Positions 34,969-42,504 of a stretch of DNA of 64,000 nt are shown here, one piece after another. Location of the stretch: contig NZ_JFHC01000034.1 in NCBI RefSeq assembly GCF_000698595.1, forward strand, positions 21,736 through 85,735. The letters are read 5' to 3'. The notes under the pieces are model-generated. The model worked only from the letters and a program-made list of their open reading frames with translations. It ran no database searches and was not told where the DNA came from. A program made the position numbers and the translations under genes. The DNA comes from Caballeronia glathei (GTDB lineage: Bacteria; Pseudomonadota; Gammaproteobacteria; Burkholderiales; Burkholderiaceae). Each line of letters opens with the position of its first letter. Positions within the stretch are counted from its first letter, which is position 1.

Positions 34969-35481
34969 TCAGAGCGACGCCGCCGCGCGCGCCGCGGTGT
35001 CGTACAGGCCCGATGCGTTGCGCATCAGTTGCGCCGCATCGCCGATCTGCTCGTTGGTGAGGCCGCTCTCGCGCAAGGTGGTGATGAGACAGCTCTCCCG
35101 CACGTCGCGATATTTGCCGCACAGCTCGCGCCCCGCGGGCGTCGCGGAGAAAAACACTTCCTTGCCGGTTTTCTCACTCTTCACATAGCCTCTAGCAACG
35201 AGCTTCTTCAGTGCATAGGTTGCGACGTGCGTGTCCTCGATGTTCAGCACGAAGCAAATGTCGGCGAGCTTTTTCTTGCGGTCGCGGTGATTCACGTGAT
35301 GGAGCAGCGAAACCTCGACGGCGGTCATGTCCTTCGCGCCCGCCGCCGACATGCAGCGCACCATCCAGCGGTTGAACGCGTTGCTCGCCATGATGAGTCC
35401 GTACTCCAGTTCGGAAAGTTCGGCACTCGATTCGGAGACGAGATGCTCGGAGGAAACGATCTTCGTGGGGTGGCGCGGCAT
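34969..35481 (-). CDS. MarR-type winged-helix regulator
   Basis: The 170-residue protein has a winged helix-turn-helix: DMTAVEVSLLHHVNHRDRKK, then LADICFVLNIEDTHVATYAL and KKLVARGYVKSEKTGKEVFF, where the wing lies. Flanking helices should dimerise. It is divergent from pxpB, with an AT-rich spacer holding a palindrome (35581-35600) that is the obvious operator candidate. The likely role is local control of the 5-oxoproline operon, with pyroglutamate or a related compound as a possible ligand; that is inference. There is no clear Shine-Dalgarno. Confidence 0.88.
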   Translation of the reverse strand: MPRHPTKIVSSEHLVSESSAELSELEYGLIMASNAFNRWMVRCMSAAGAKDMTAVEVSLLHHVNHRDRKKKLADICFVLNIEDTHVATYALKKLVARGYVKSEKTGKEVFFSATPAGRELCGKYRDVRESCLITTLRESGLTNEQIGDAAQLMRNASGLYDTAARAAASL

Positions 35482-35580
35482 GGTTTTCGACCAGTATTCA
35501 GTGCGTTGGAGTGTAGCGTATCGGCCTCATCGCGAGCCCCTTTCGACGCATTTCGGCGCGCCGAGAGGAAACGCGAATAG

Positions 35581-35600
35581 ATAATTTGTCGATAAATTAT
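35581..35600. promoter_or_regulatory. Palindromic operator candidate upstream of pxpB
   Basis: Two 7-bp arms, ATAATTT and AAATTAT, separated by six bases form a perfect inverted repeat in an AT-rich patch about 65 bp before the pxpB start and 100 bp from the divergent regulator start. A partly overlapping direct repeat (GATAAATTATTGATAATG) follows. Size and symmetry suit a MarR-family dimer. Confidence 0.65.
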
Positions 35601-35664
35601 TGATAATGTACATTCCCCGTGGATATCCGGCACCACCGGATGTCCCGCTCACCCGAAAAGACGC

Positions 35665-36318
35665 ATGACACGACCAAGAATTCATCCGCTCGGCGATACC
35701 GCCCTCGTTTGCGAGGCTCCGCCACCCGCCACGCTCGACTGCCAGCGCCGCATGTGGGCGCTCGCCGACAGCGCGCGGCTGTGGCCGCACGTCGTCGAGG
35801 TCGTGCCGGGCATGAACAACCTCACGATCGTGTTCGATCCGCTCGCCGCCGACTACGAGAGCCTCGCGCAGCAGCTCGACGCCGGGTGGGATACCGTCGC
35901 CGTCGCGGACGCGTCCAGCGCGGAAATCGAGATTCCCGTGCGCTATGGCGGCGCCGACGGCCCGGACCTCGCCGCGCTCGCGAAGCACGTGGGGCTGTCG
36001 GTCGACGAGGTGGTGAAGCGGCATACGGAGCCGCAATACGTCGTGTTCTTCCTCGGCTTTCAGCCGGGGTTCGCGTACATGGGCGGCCTCGACAAGACGC
36101 TCTGCATGCCGCGCCGCGCCGAGCCGCGGCTCGAGGTGCCGGCCGGCTCGGTCGGGATCGGCGGCGAGCAGACCGGCATTTATCCGGCGGTGTCGCCCGG
36201 CGGCTGGCAACTGCTCGGCCGCACGGAACTCAAGCTTTTCGACCCCACCCGCAATCCGCCGACGCTCATGCAGCCCGGCGACCGCGTGCGCTTCACGGCG
36301 CTGGAGGTGCGGGCATGA
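35665..36318 (+). CDS. pxpB: 5-oxoprolinase subunit PxpB
   Basis: The 217-residue protein matches the KipI/allophanate hydrolase subunit 1 family: GDTALVCEAP near the start, VVPGMNNLTIVFDP, and the hallmark VVFFLGFQPGFAYMGGLD, followed by GSVGIGGEQTGIYPAVSPGG. With PxpC and PxpA it forms the ATP-dependent bacterial 5-oxoprolinase, which opens 5-oxo-L-proline to L-glutamate. The stop overlaps the pxpC start (ATGA). Older annotations call such genes kipI, a Bacillus sporulation kinase inhibitor, which does not fit here. Confidence 0.95.
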   Translation: MTRPRIHPLGDTALVCEAPPPATLDCQRRMWALADSARLWPHVVEVVPGMNNLTIVFDPLAADYESLAQQLDAGWDTVAVADASSAEIEIPVRYGGADGPDLAALAKHVGLSVDEVVKRHTEPQYVVFFLGFQPGFAYMGGLDKTLCMPRRAEPRLEVPAGSVGIGGEQTGIYPAVSPGGWQLLGRTELKLFDPTRNPPTLMQPGDRVRFTALEVRA

Positions 36319-37346
36319 TCGACGTCATTCGCGCAGGCGTGCTCACCTCCGTCCAGGACCTCGGGCGCCACGGCTACCGCCATCTCGGCGTGAGCTCGGG
36401 CGGCGCGCTCGATGCCCTGTCGCTCGAGATCGGCAACCGCATCGTCGGCAACCGGCCGGACGCGGCGGGTATCGAAGTGACCTTCGGGCCGACCGTGCTG
36501 CGCTTCAAGCACGCCACGCGCGTCGCGATCACCGGCACCGATTTCGGCGCGACGCTCGGCGACGAGCCGGTCTATTCGTGGTGGAGCGTGCCGGTGCAGG
36601 CGGGCCAGGAACTCACATTGCGCGCGGCGAAGCGCGGCATGCGCGGCTACGTGTGCGTGGCGGGCGGCATCGACGTCCTGCCGATGCTCGGCTCGCGCAG
36701 CACCGACCTCGGCGCGTGCTTCGGCGGACTGGGCGGCCGGGCGCTGCGCGACGGCGACCGGCTGCCGGTCGGCGTGCCGCAGCCGCATAAGGGCATTGCA
36801 TTTTCGCCGGCGGAGCCCGCGTTCGGCGTGAAGGCGCCGGCGTGGTGCAAGTTCGTGCTCGTCGACGAACCGTTGCGGCGCGGCCGGCATGCGCCGGGCG
36901 TCGCGTGGTCGATTCCGGTTCGCGTGCTGCGCGGCCCGGAGTACGACAATTTCACCGACGAAGCCCAGGCGCAGTTCTGGAACGAGGAATGGACGATCAC
37001 GCCGAACAGCAACCGGATGGGCTTCCGGCTTGCCGGGACGGCGCTCGAGCGCAGGAGCAAAATCGACCTGCTGTCGCACGCGGTGCTGCCGGGTACGATC
37101 CAGGTGCCGCCGAACGGCCAGCCGATCGTGCTGATGGGCGACGCCCAGACCACGGGCGGCTATCCCAAAATCGGCGCGGTGATCAAGGCGGACCTCTGGA
37201 AGCTCGCGCAGGCGCGGCTGATGAGCGGCGTGCGCTTCATCGAGACGTCGGTGGAAGAAGCGCGCTTCGCGCTCGCCGAGGAACGCATGTACGTGAAACA
37301 GGTGGAAGCTGCCATCGCGATGCACGAGGAGCGATGCGCACGATGA
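36315..37346 (+). CDS. pxpC: 5-oxoprolinase subunit PxpC
   Basis: The 343-residue protein is the biotin-independent carboxyltransferase/KipA-type subunit: IRAGVLTSVQDLGRHGYRHL at the start, VAITGTDFGATL, RGYVCVAGGIDV, and a terminal QPIVLMGDAQTTGGYPKIGA. It works with PxpB and PxpA in ATP-dependent cleavage of 5-oxoproline. It overlaps pxpB by four bases, and its TGA overlaps an ATG (37343) in the pxpA frame, a layout that favours translational coupling along the operon. Confidence 0.95.
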   Translation: MIDVIRAGVLTSVQDLGRHGYRHLGVSSGGALDALSLEIGNRIVGNRPDAAGIEVTFGPTVLRFKHATRVAITGTDFGATLGDEPVYSWWSVPVQAGQELTLRAAKRGMRGYVCVAGGIDVLPMLGSRSTDLGACFGGLGGRALRDGDRLPVGVPQPHKGIAFSPAEPAFGVKAPAWCKFVLVDEPLRRGRHAPGVAWSIPVRVLRGPEYDNFTDEAQAQFWNEEWTITPNSNRMGFRLAGTALERRSKIDLLSHAVLPGTIQVPPNGQPIVLMGDAQTTGGYPKIGAVIKADLWKLAQARLMSGVRFIETSVEEARFALAEERMYVKQVEAAIAMHEERCAR

Positions 37347-37378
37347 CCGGAATCTGCGAAATGGACTACGTGAAAGTC

Positions 37379-38125
37379 ATGGAAATCGATCTGAACGCCG
37401 ACCTGGGCGAAGGCTGCGGCTCCGACGAAGCCCTGCTCGATCTCGTCAGCTCGGCCAACATCGCGTGCGGCTGGCACGCCGGCGGAGCGGCTGCGATGCG
37501 TGATTGCGTGCGCTGGGCGGTCGCGCGGGGCGTGTCGATCGGCGCGCATCCGAGCTTCAACGATCCCGAAAACTTCGGCCGCAAGGAGATGGACCTGCCC
37601 GCCTCCGAGATCTACGCCGGCGTGCTGTACCAGCTGGGCGCGCTGTCGGCGATCGCGCAGGCCGAAGGCGGGCGCATCGCGCACGTGAAGCCGCACGGCG
37701 CGCTCTACAACCAGGCCGCGCGCAACCCGGAAATCGCCGACGCGATCGTCTCGGCCGTGCACGACTTCGATCCGTCGCTGCTGATCTTCGGGCTCGCGAA
37801 CAGCGGGCTCGTGGAGTCGGCGCGGCGCGCGGGCATTGTCGCGATCGAGGAAGTGTTCGCCGACCGCGGCTACCGCGCCGACGGCTCGCTCGTGCCACGC
37901 AAGGAGCCGGGCGCCCTGCTCGACGACGAGAACGTCGTCCTCGTGCGCACGCTCGCGATGGTGCGCGAGCAGCGCGTGCAGGCGGTGAGCGGCGAATGGG
38001 TGCCGCTCAATGCGCAGACCATCTGCCTGCACGGCGACGGCGCGCACGCGCTCGCCTTCGCGCGGCGCATCCGCCAGGCGCTGGAGGCGGCGGGCATCGA
38101 AGTCCGCGCGGCTCACGCCCACTGA
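37379..38125 (+). CDS. pxpA: 5-oxoprolinase subunit PxpA (LamB/YcsF family)
   Basis: The 248-residue protein has the LamB/YcsF signature MEIDLNADLGEGCGSDEALL, then ANIACGWHAGG, HVKPHGALYNQ, EVFADRGYRADGSLVPR and CLHGDGAHAL. It supplies the third subunit of the 5-oxoprolinase. I use the ATG at the conserved family start, but ATGs at 37361 and at 37343, the latter overlapping the pxpC stop, are in frame and could be used through coupling. A strong terminator follows, 22 bp past the stop. Confidence 0.95.
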   Translation: MEIDLNADLGEGCGSDEALLDLVSSANIACGWHAGGAAAMRDCVRWAVARGVSIGAHPSFNDPENFGRKEMDLPASEIYAGVLYQLGALSAIAQAEGGRIAHVKPHGALYNQAARNPEIADAIVSAVHDFDPSLLIFGLANSGLVESARRAGIVAIEEVFADRGYRADGSLVPRKEPGALLDDENVVLVRTLAMVREQRVQAVSGEWVPLNAQTICLHGDGAHALAFARRIRQALEAAGIEVRAAHAH

Positions 38126-38147
38126 ATCACGCAGCACCGAGCACCGA

Positions 38148-38174
38148 GCGCCCCGCGCAACCCGCGGGGCGTTT
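38148..38174 (+). terminator. Rho-independent terminator after pxpA
   Basis: A 9-bp GC stem (CGCCCCGCG / CGCGGGGCG) with a 5-base loop is followed by TTTT. It may reduce read-through into the DUF969/DUF979 genes downstream. Confidence 0.85.
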
Positions 38175-38281
38175 TAGCAAGCGGCCGCAGAGCCGCTTAT
38201 TGCAAAGCGATGCGGCCCCCTATGCCGCATCGGGAACGCGTCCCGCATCAGGGACATGACGTCGAACCGTTTGGAGATCTC

Positions 38282-39001
38282 ATGGCAACCGCAGTCAACC
38301 TCTGGCCGCTCATAGGCGTGGCCGTCATCATCGTGGGCTTTGTCCTGCGCTTCAATCCGATGCTGATCGTGGCCGCCGCCGCGATCATCACCGGACTGGC
38401 GGCGCATTTTCCGCTCGATCGCATCTTCGCCACGATCGGCACCGGCTTTCTCAAGACGCGCAACATTCCGCTGATCATTCTGCTGCCGCTCGCGGTGATC
38501 GGCCTGCTGGAGCGCCACGGCCTGCGCGAGCGCGCGCAGATCTGGATTTCCGGCATCAAGGCGGCAACGGCCGGGCGCCTTCTGATCGTGTATCTGCTGG
38601 TGCGCGAACTGACGGCGGCGGTCGGCCTGACCGGCCTCGGCGGCCATCCGCAGATGGTCCGGCCGCTCCTCGCGCCGATGGCCGAAGGCGCGACCGAAGC
38701 GCACTACGGCAAGCTCTCCGACAAGATCCGCTTCAAGCTGCGCGCGTACTCGGCGGCCACCGACAACGTCGGTCTCTTCTTCGGCGAGGACATCTTCGTC
38801 GCGTTCGGCGCGATCGTGCTGATGGTCACGTTCCTCAAGGAGGCCGGAATCGTCGTGGAGCCGCTGCACGTGGCGATGTGGGGCATTCCGACCGCAATCT
38901 GCGCGTTTTTCATCCATGGCTTCCGGCTGTGGCTGCTCGACCGGCAACTGGCGCGCGAACTCGGCGCGCTGACGAAGAACGTCGTAGGGGAAAAGGCATG
39001 A
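38282..39001 (+). CDS. DUF969 membrane protein, probable permease component
   Basis: The 239-residue protein has about six membrane segments (WPLIGVAVIIVGFVLRF, LIVAAAAIITGLAAHF, IPLIILLPLAVIGLLE and others). It shows the DUF969 features RAYSAATDNVGLFFGEDIFV and LVRELTAAVGLTGLGGHPQM. DUF969 and DUF979 genes are regularly paired and often lie near pyroglutamate-related genes, so a pyroglutamate or peptide permease is a reasonable but untested idea. GGAG precedes the ATG. It overlaps the DUF979 gene by four bases. Confidence 0.92.
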   Translation: MATAVNLWPLIGVAVIIVGFVLRFNPMLIVAAAAIITGLAAHFPLDRIFATIGTGFLKTRNIPLIILLPLAVIGLLERHGLRERAQIWISGIKAATAGRLLIVYLLVRELTAAVGLTGLGGHPQMVRPLLAPMAEGATEAHYGKLSDKIRFKLRAYSAATDNVGLFFGEDIFVAFGAIVLMVTFLKEAGIVVEPLHVAMWGIPTAICAFFIHGFRLWLLDRQLARELGALTKNVVGEKA

Positions 39002-39954
39002 CGCTCACCATCAACTATCTGTTCTACCTGGTCGGCATCGTGCTGGTGGTGGTCGGCGGGATGATCCTCACCGACAAGTCGCACCCGCGCCGCCTCACCG
39101 CCGGCACGTTCTGGCTCGTCTATGCGCTGGTGTTCCTGATCGGCGACCTGTTGCCGCCGCCGGTGGTCGGCGTGCTGGTCGTCGCGATGGCGCTGATCGC
39201 CGGGCTCGGCGGCGTGACAGGCGCGAAGCCGAAAATGCTTTCCGAGGAAACGCGCCGCCAGAGCGCCGTTCGCCTCGGCAACAAGCTCTTCATCCCCGCG
39301 CTGACGATTCCGGTCGTCACCGTGATCATCACGCTCTCCGCGAGCCACCTCGTGTTCGGCGGCAGGCCGCTTGTCGAACTGAAGAACGTCACGCTGATCG
39401 GCTTTGGCATCGGCTGCGTGATCGCGCTCGCGATCGCCTGCGTGATGACGCGCGACACCGTCGGCCAGTCGATGAAGGAAACCCGGCGCCTGATCGACGC
39501 GCTCTCGTGGGCCGCCGTCCTGCCGCAGATGCTCGGCATGCTCGGCCTGGTGTTTTCCGACGCGGGCGTCGGCAAGGCAGTCGCTCACGTCACGACGGCC
39601 TATGTGAACCTCGACTACCGGCTGGTCGCGGTGGCCGTGTACTGCGTCGGCATGGCGCTCTTCACGATGGTGATGGGCAACGGGTTCGCGGCGTTTCCGG
39701 TGATGACGGGCGGTGTCGGCGTGCCGATCCTGGTTGGCGTGTTCCACGGCAATCCGGCGACGATGGTCGCGATCGGCATGTTCTCCGGCTACTGCGGCAC
39801 GCTGATGACGCCGATGGCCGCGAACTTCAACATGGTGCCCGCGGCGCTGCTGGAGCTGCCTGACAAGAATGCGGTGATCAAGGTGCAGATTCCCACGGCG
39901 CTCACGCTGCTGGTGGTGAATATCTTCTTGTTGAACTGGATGATGTTCTTGTAA
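38998..39954 (+). CDS. DUF979 membrane protein, probable permease component
   Basis: The 318-residue protein has eight to ten membrane segments and the DUF979 features: YLVGIVLVVVGGMILTDKSH near the start, LSWAAVLPQMLGMLGLVFSD, VMGNGFAAFPVMTGGVG and FSGYCGTLMTPMAANFNMVP. It is the partner of DUF969, with an ATGA overlap. In related genomes a pyroglutamyl-peptidase gene (pcp) often follows this pair. Here the next sequence is a hairpin and an opposite-strand toxin-type cassette instead. Confidence 0.92.
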   Translation: MTLTINYLFYLVGIVLVVVGGMILTDKSHPRRLTAGTFWLVYALVFLIGDLLPPPVVGVLVVAMALIAGLGGVTGAKPKMLSEETRRQSAVRLGNKLFIPALTIPVVTVIITLSASHLVFGGRPLVELKNVTLIGFGIGCVIALAIACVMTRDTVGQSMKETRRLIDALSWAAVLPQMLGMLGLVFSDAGVGKAVAHVTTAYVNLDYRLVAVAVYCVGMALFTMVMGNGFAAFPVMTGGVGVPILVGVFHGNPATMVAIGMFSGYCGTLMTPMAANFNMVPAALLELPDKNAVIKVQIPTALTLLVVNIFLLNWMMFL

Positions 39955-39960
39955 GAGGCA

Positions 39961-39986
39961 CGGTTCGCCCCGTGAGGGGCGAACCG
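39961..39986 (+). terminator. Strong hairpin at the end of the DUF979 gene
   Basis: A perfect 11-bp stem (CGGTTCGCCCC / GGGGCGAACCG) closes on a GTGA loop seven bases past the stop. The following T-run is weak, so termination may be only partial. It also separates convergent transcripts from the leftward cassette. Confidence 0.7.
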
Positions 39987-40004
39987 ATGATTCCTCCTGT
40001 CTCG

Positions 40005-40385
40005 CTAGAAGCGTTCGAAGAATCCGTGCTTTTTTCCCACTCGTTCAACCTTCGCATTTGCATTGATATAAATATCCACACGACTGAAGGGCGGAATTAG
40101 ATCGACGCCATCACGACTGGAATATGGCAAGCTAAGGATCATGGAGAAATCTCTATTTTGAAAAAAATCCGTGTAAATCCTCTTAACTTGACCCGGCTTG
40201 ATCTCTTCTTTTTTCGTATGGTTATCTTCGTTGAAGAAATATACGACCGGTCCTCGCGCGTCGGCAGCATAGTGCAATACGACTATTGGACGGCAAAATA
40301 GCCAGAAAATGATCCAGAGGAACCACGCTGCACAAAGCATCACGAACATGCGACGCGCAACCTTGCGCATGTTCATCGCAAGCAC
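40005..40385 (-). CDS. Putative immunity protein, single-TM, of the Ntox44-like toxin
   Basis: The 126-residue product has one strong membrane helix near residues 13-33 (FVMLCAAWFLWIIFWLFC). A 90-residue soluble domain follows with PGQVKRIYTDFFQNRDFSMI and a beta-rich end. I choose a GTG start because GAAGGAG lies eight bases before it; it falls 13 bases inside the 3' end of the toxin gene, as expected for coupled toxin-immunity pairs. ATG codons at 40424 and 40376 are alternatives. Base composition is AT-richer than the flanks. No family is recognised. The role is inferred from position. Confidence 0.6.
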   Translation of the reverse strand: MLAMNMRKVARRMFVMLCAAWFLWIIFWLFCRPIVVLHYAADARGPVVYFFNEDNHTKKEEIKPGQVKRIYTDFFQNRDFSMILSLPYSSRDGVDLIPPFSRVDIYINANAKVERVGKKHGFFERF

Positions 40386-41172
40386 TTGTGCAACTCCTTC
40401 GCATGATCGCGGCCCCTCCCCCACGGGACAGGTACGGCAGAGATGCTCCTCAGCAATGAATCAGTAGTCAGCGCACTGGGGTTCGCCTTGGCGAACAAGT
40501 CGATCCCGAGTTGAATCGAAATATGGTCGGGAATGTCGTCGGCGCTGGCAGGCCATGGCCCGTTTTCCATATGACGTTGCATGATCGGCCATTCGAAATT
40601 CTTGATGCGTCGAAACTGTCGCTTCCAATCTGCGCCACGCCCGCCCCGTAGATCAGCTCGTTGCTGCCGAACCCGATTGCAGTTCCAACGTAGCCATAGT
40701 GGATGTTCGACCAGACGTCAAAATAGTAGTCATGCTGCCCATATTTGTGCCAACCGAAATTGAACAGCTTCTTGCCGCCCTGGTCTTCAAGCATTTTTCG
40801 TATCTGTGGTTTGTGATCCCATTTGCGATTCGGCCCTACCCGCTCTGCCCATAGCGCGTAGGCGGCTGATTTCTTCCCTGCGGCGATACTTCCAAAATTG
40901 GGCGGCCTGCCAAATTTGGCATACCACGGCAATGCATTCCATTCCCGCGCTTGTTCTTCCGAATCGTAACTATTCGCTTCCGTGATTTTCCGTCCAACTT
41001 CTGTAAAAGGATTTTGTCTCATCTCACGGACGATGAAATCAGCAATCTTTACAGCCACATTCGCGTCGGCGCAAACCATGACTTCTTTCGGCTTGGTATC
41101 GCTAACGGGCGTGGTGAACATTTCCGCAACCCAACGCATCGGCTTGCCGTTCTTCCCTATAACTGCGCTCAT
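40373..41172 (-). pseudogene. Ntox44-like polymorphic toxin gene, frameshifted
   Basis: The frame from the ATG at 41172 encodes MSAVIGKNGKPMRW, then WDHKPQIRKMLE and YYFDVWSNIHYGYVGTAIGF with GAGVAQIG, the recognisable core of polymorphic toxin type 44. Near 40604 the sense jumps to another frame (KNFEWPIMQRHMENGPW, then DIPDHISIQLGIDLF) ending at 40373. One missing base restores a 266-codon gene. Its start overlaps the stop of the upstream small ORF (ATGA), and its end overlaps the immunity start. It has no PAAR, Rhs or signal sequence. It may be inactive, or the shift may be a sequencing error. Confidence 0.75.
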
Positions 41173-41388
41173 TCGATCAGCTCCACATGCATCGCTATGC
41201 GCTCGACGCTTTGCGTTTGCAAAAGCACCAGCGTATGTCCATACGCATCACTCTCATCGCGTTCAATCTTTCCGATTTCACAAATGCGACGCCTCGGACA
41301 GATTGACGCGCAACAAAAGCCTCGCAGGGTTACCGTCCAAATTGTGCACATCCATACGAATTGTCCTAGACGGATAGAGTGACGCCAA
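41169..41388 (-). pseudogene. Small leading ORF of the toxin cassette, frameshifted
   Basis: Two adjacent minus-strand frames read smoothly: YPSRTIRMDVHNLDGNPARL then LLRVNLSEASH in one, and EIGKIERDESDAYGHTLVLL then QTQSVERIAMHVELIE in the other, ending at a stop that overlaps the toxin ATG. The join is in CATTTGTG near 41282, where removing one T restores a protein of about 72 residues starting at TTG 41388. It begins 54 bp after the TraB-type gene. It could be a chaperone or adaptor for the toxin; no family is recognised. Confidence 0.5.
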
Positions 41389-41442
41389 CCAAAGGCCCCG
41401 CCAAAGGAGGGCCGCAAAGTTGCAAGCGGTATGCCGCTCGAA

Positions 41443-42504
41443 TCACCCCGGCACTACCACGAACCCGTGCCGCCGCAGCAGTTCAAGCACCCCGCGCCGC
41501 CCGCCGAGATGCAGCGCGCCGATCGCGACGAACACCGGCTTGTTCGGCACCGCGAGCTGCAGCATCCGGGTGACGAAGCGGCGGTTGCGGTCATACACCA
41601 CGCGGTTGTCCACGGAAGCCGCCAACGCCTTCGAGCGCGCGAGCTTGTCCGTTTTCGCGTCGTCCCACGCCTTGAGCGCATCGGCGTCGCCGATACGCCA
41701 GAGCCGATGCAATTCCTTCACGTCGGCGACATTCTCCGCAGGCGTCTGTACGAGGTCCTGCGCAAGCATCTCGCGCTGCTGCGCCGACGAAAGCCGCGTG
41801 AACGTCGCGATCTGCTCGTTGAGCGTCTCCAGCCCGACGATCTTCCCGTTCGCCCGCAGGTACACGTTCTGCAACTGCGCCTCGGAGCCGTACTCGCTCT
41901 GGAATCCGGCCTTGAGCGTGTCGTACGTTTCGACCAGCATCGACGCGAGCCACGGCCGCGTCCGCCTGATTTCCTTCAGCGCAGCGGGGTTCGTGCGCAG
42001 ACGGGCTTCGAGCTTCTTCCACATCGAATCGGGCAGATAGTCGAGCAGGCACTCGCTGCGGCATACGCCGTAGCGGGTCACGTCTTCCTGCGAGTACAGG
42101 AGATCGTCGGGAGAGATTTCGAGCGCCAGCGTGGGCGATGCGTCGAGCGCCGCGAGAATCGGCTTGCGAAACGGCTGCTCGGGCGGATAGTCGCCCGGAT
42201 AGCCGACATGGAGCGTGCCGAGCAGATAGAGCGTCGTCTGACCCTTGGTCGCGACGTAAAACGGCATGCGCGGCGGCTGCGCGCGCACCGGGCCGCTCGC
42301 CGTGGTGCCTTCGGAGCGGTCGGTGCGCGCGGCCGGCGGCGGATGCCCAGGCGAAGGGGCACGGGGCTGCACCCCGACGGGCGGCGCGCCGCCAACGGCA
42401 AAGGCGGCCGGCGCGAACTGCGCGCAGGCCATCGCCATCACCGCTGCCACTGCGCCATATGCGAAGCGGCGCGTGATGCAGCGCGCCGCCCGCGCATCAG
42501 GCAT
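41443..42504 (-). CDS. TraB/GumN-family periplasmic protein
   Basis: The 353-residue precursor has a signal peptide (AYGAVAAVMAMACAQFAP), a proline-rich linker, and the TraB/GumN-type domain with LYLLGTLHVGYPGDYP, VGLETLNEQ and the C-terminal PVFVAIGALHLGGRRGVLEL. Two glutamate/histidine blocks resemble the Tiki-type metalloprotease fold proposed for this family. Catalysis here is unproven. The ATG lies inside the 3' end of dppF, so it is translated as the last gene of the ABC operon, though a role in peptide uptake is not established. Confidence 0.9.
   Translation of the reverse strand: MPDARAARCITRRFAYGAVAAVMAMACAQFAPAAFAVGGAPPVGVQPRAPSPGHPPPAARTDRSEGTTASGPVRAQPPRMPFYVATKGQTTLYLLGTLHVGYPGDYPPEQPFRKPILAALDASPTLALEISPDDLLYSQEDVTRYGVCRSECLLDYLPDSMWKKLEARLRTNPAALKEIRRTRPWLASMLVETYDTLKAGFQSEYGSEAQLQNVYLRANGKIVGLETLNEQIATFTRLSSAQQREMLAQDLVQTPAENVADVKELHRLWRIGDADALKAWDDAKTDKLARSKALAASVDNRVVYDRNRRFVTRMLQLAVPNKPVFVAIGALHLGGRRGVLELLRRHGFVVVPG

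Noticed and set aside
35665..37346. KipI/KipA sporulation-kinase inhibitor pair or urea amidolyase
   Set aside because: The adjoining LamB/YcsF-type gene and the three-gene overlaps identify the PxpABC 5-oxoprolinase instead.
41443..42504. Conjugation gene, because of the TraB name
   Set aside because: The TraB/GumN family is named after a plasmid pheromone-shutdown protein. No conjugation genes are nearby, and the gene is translationally joined to an ABC operon.
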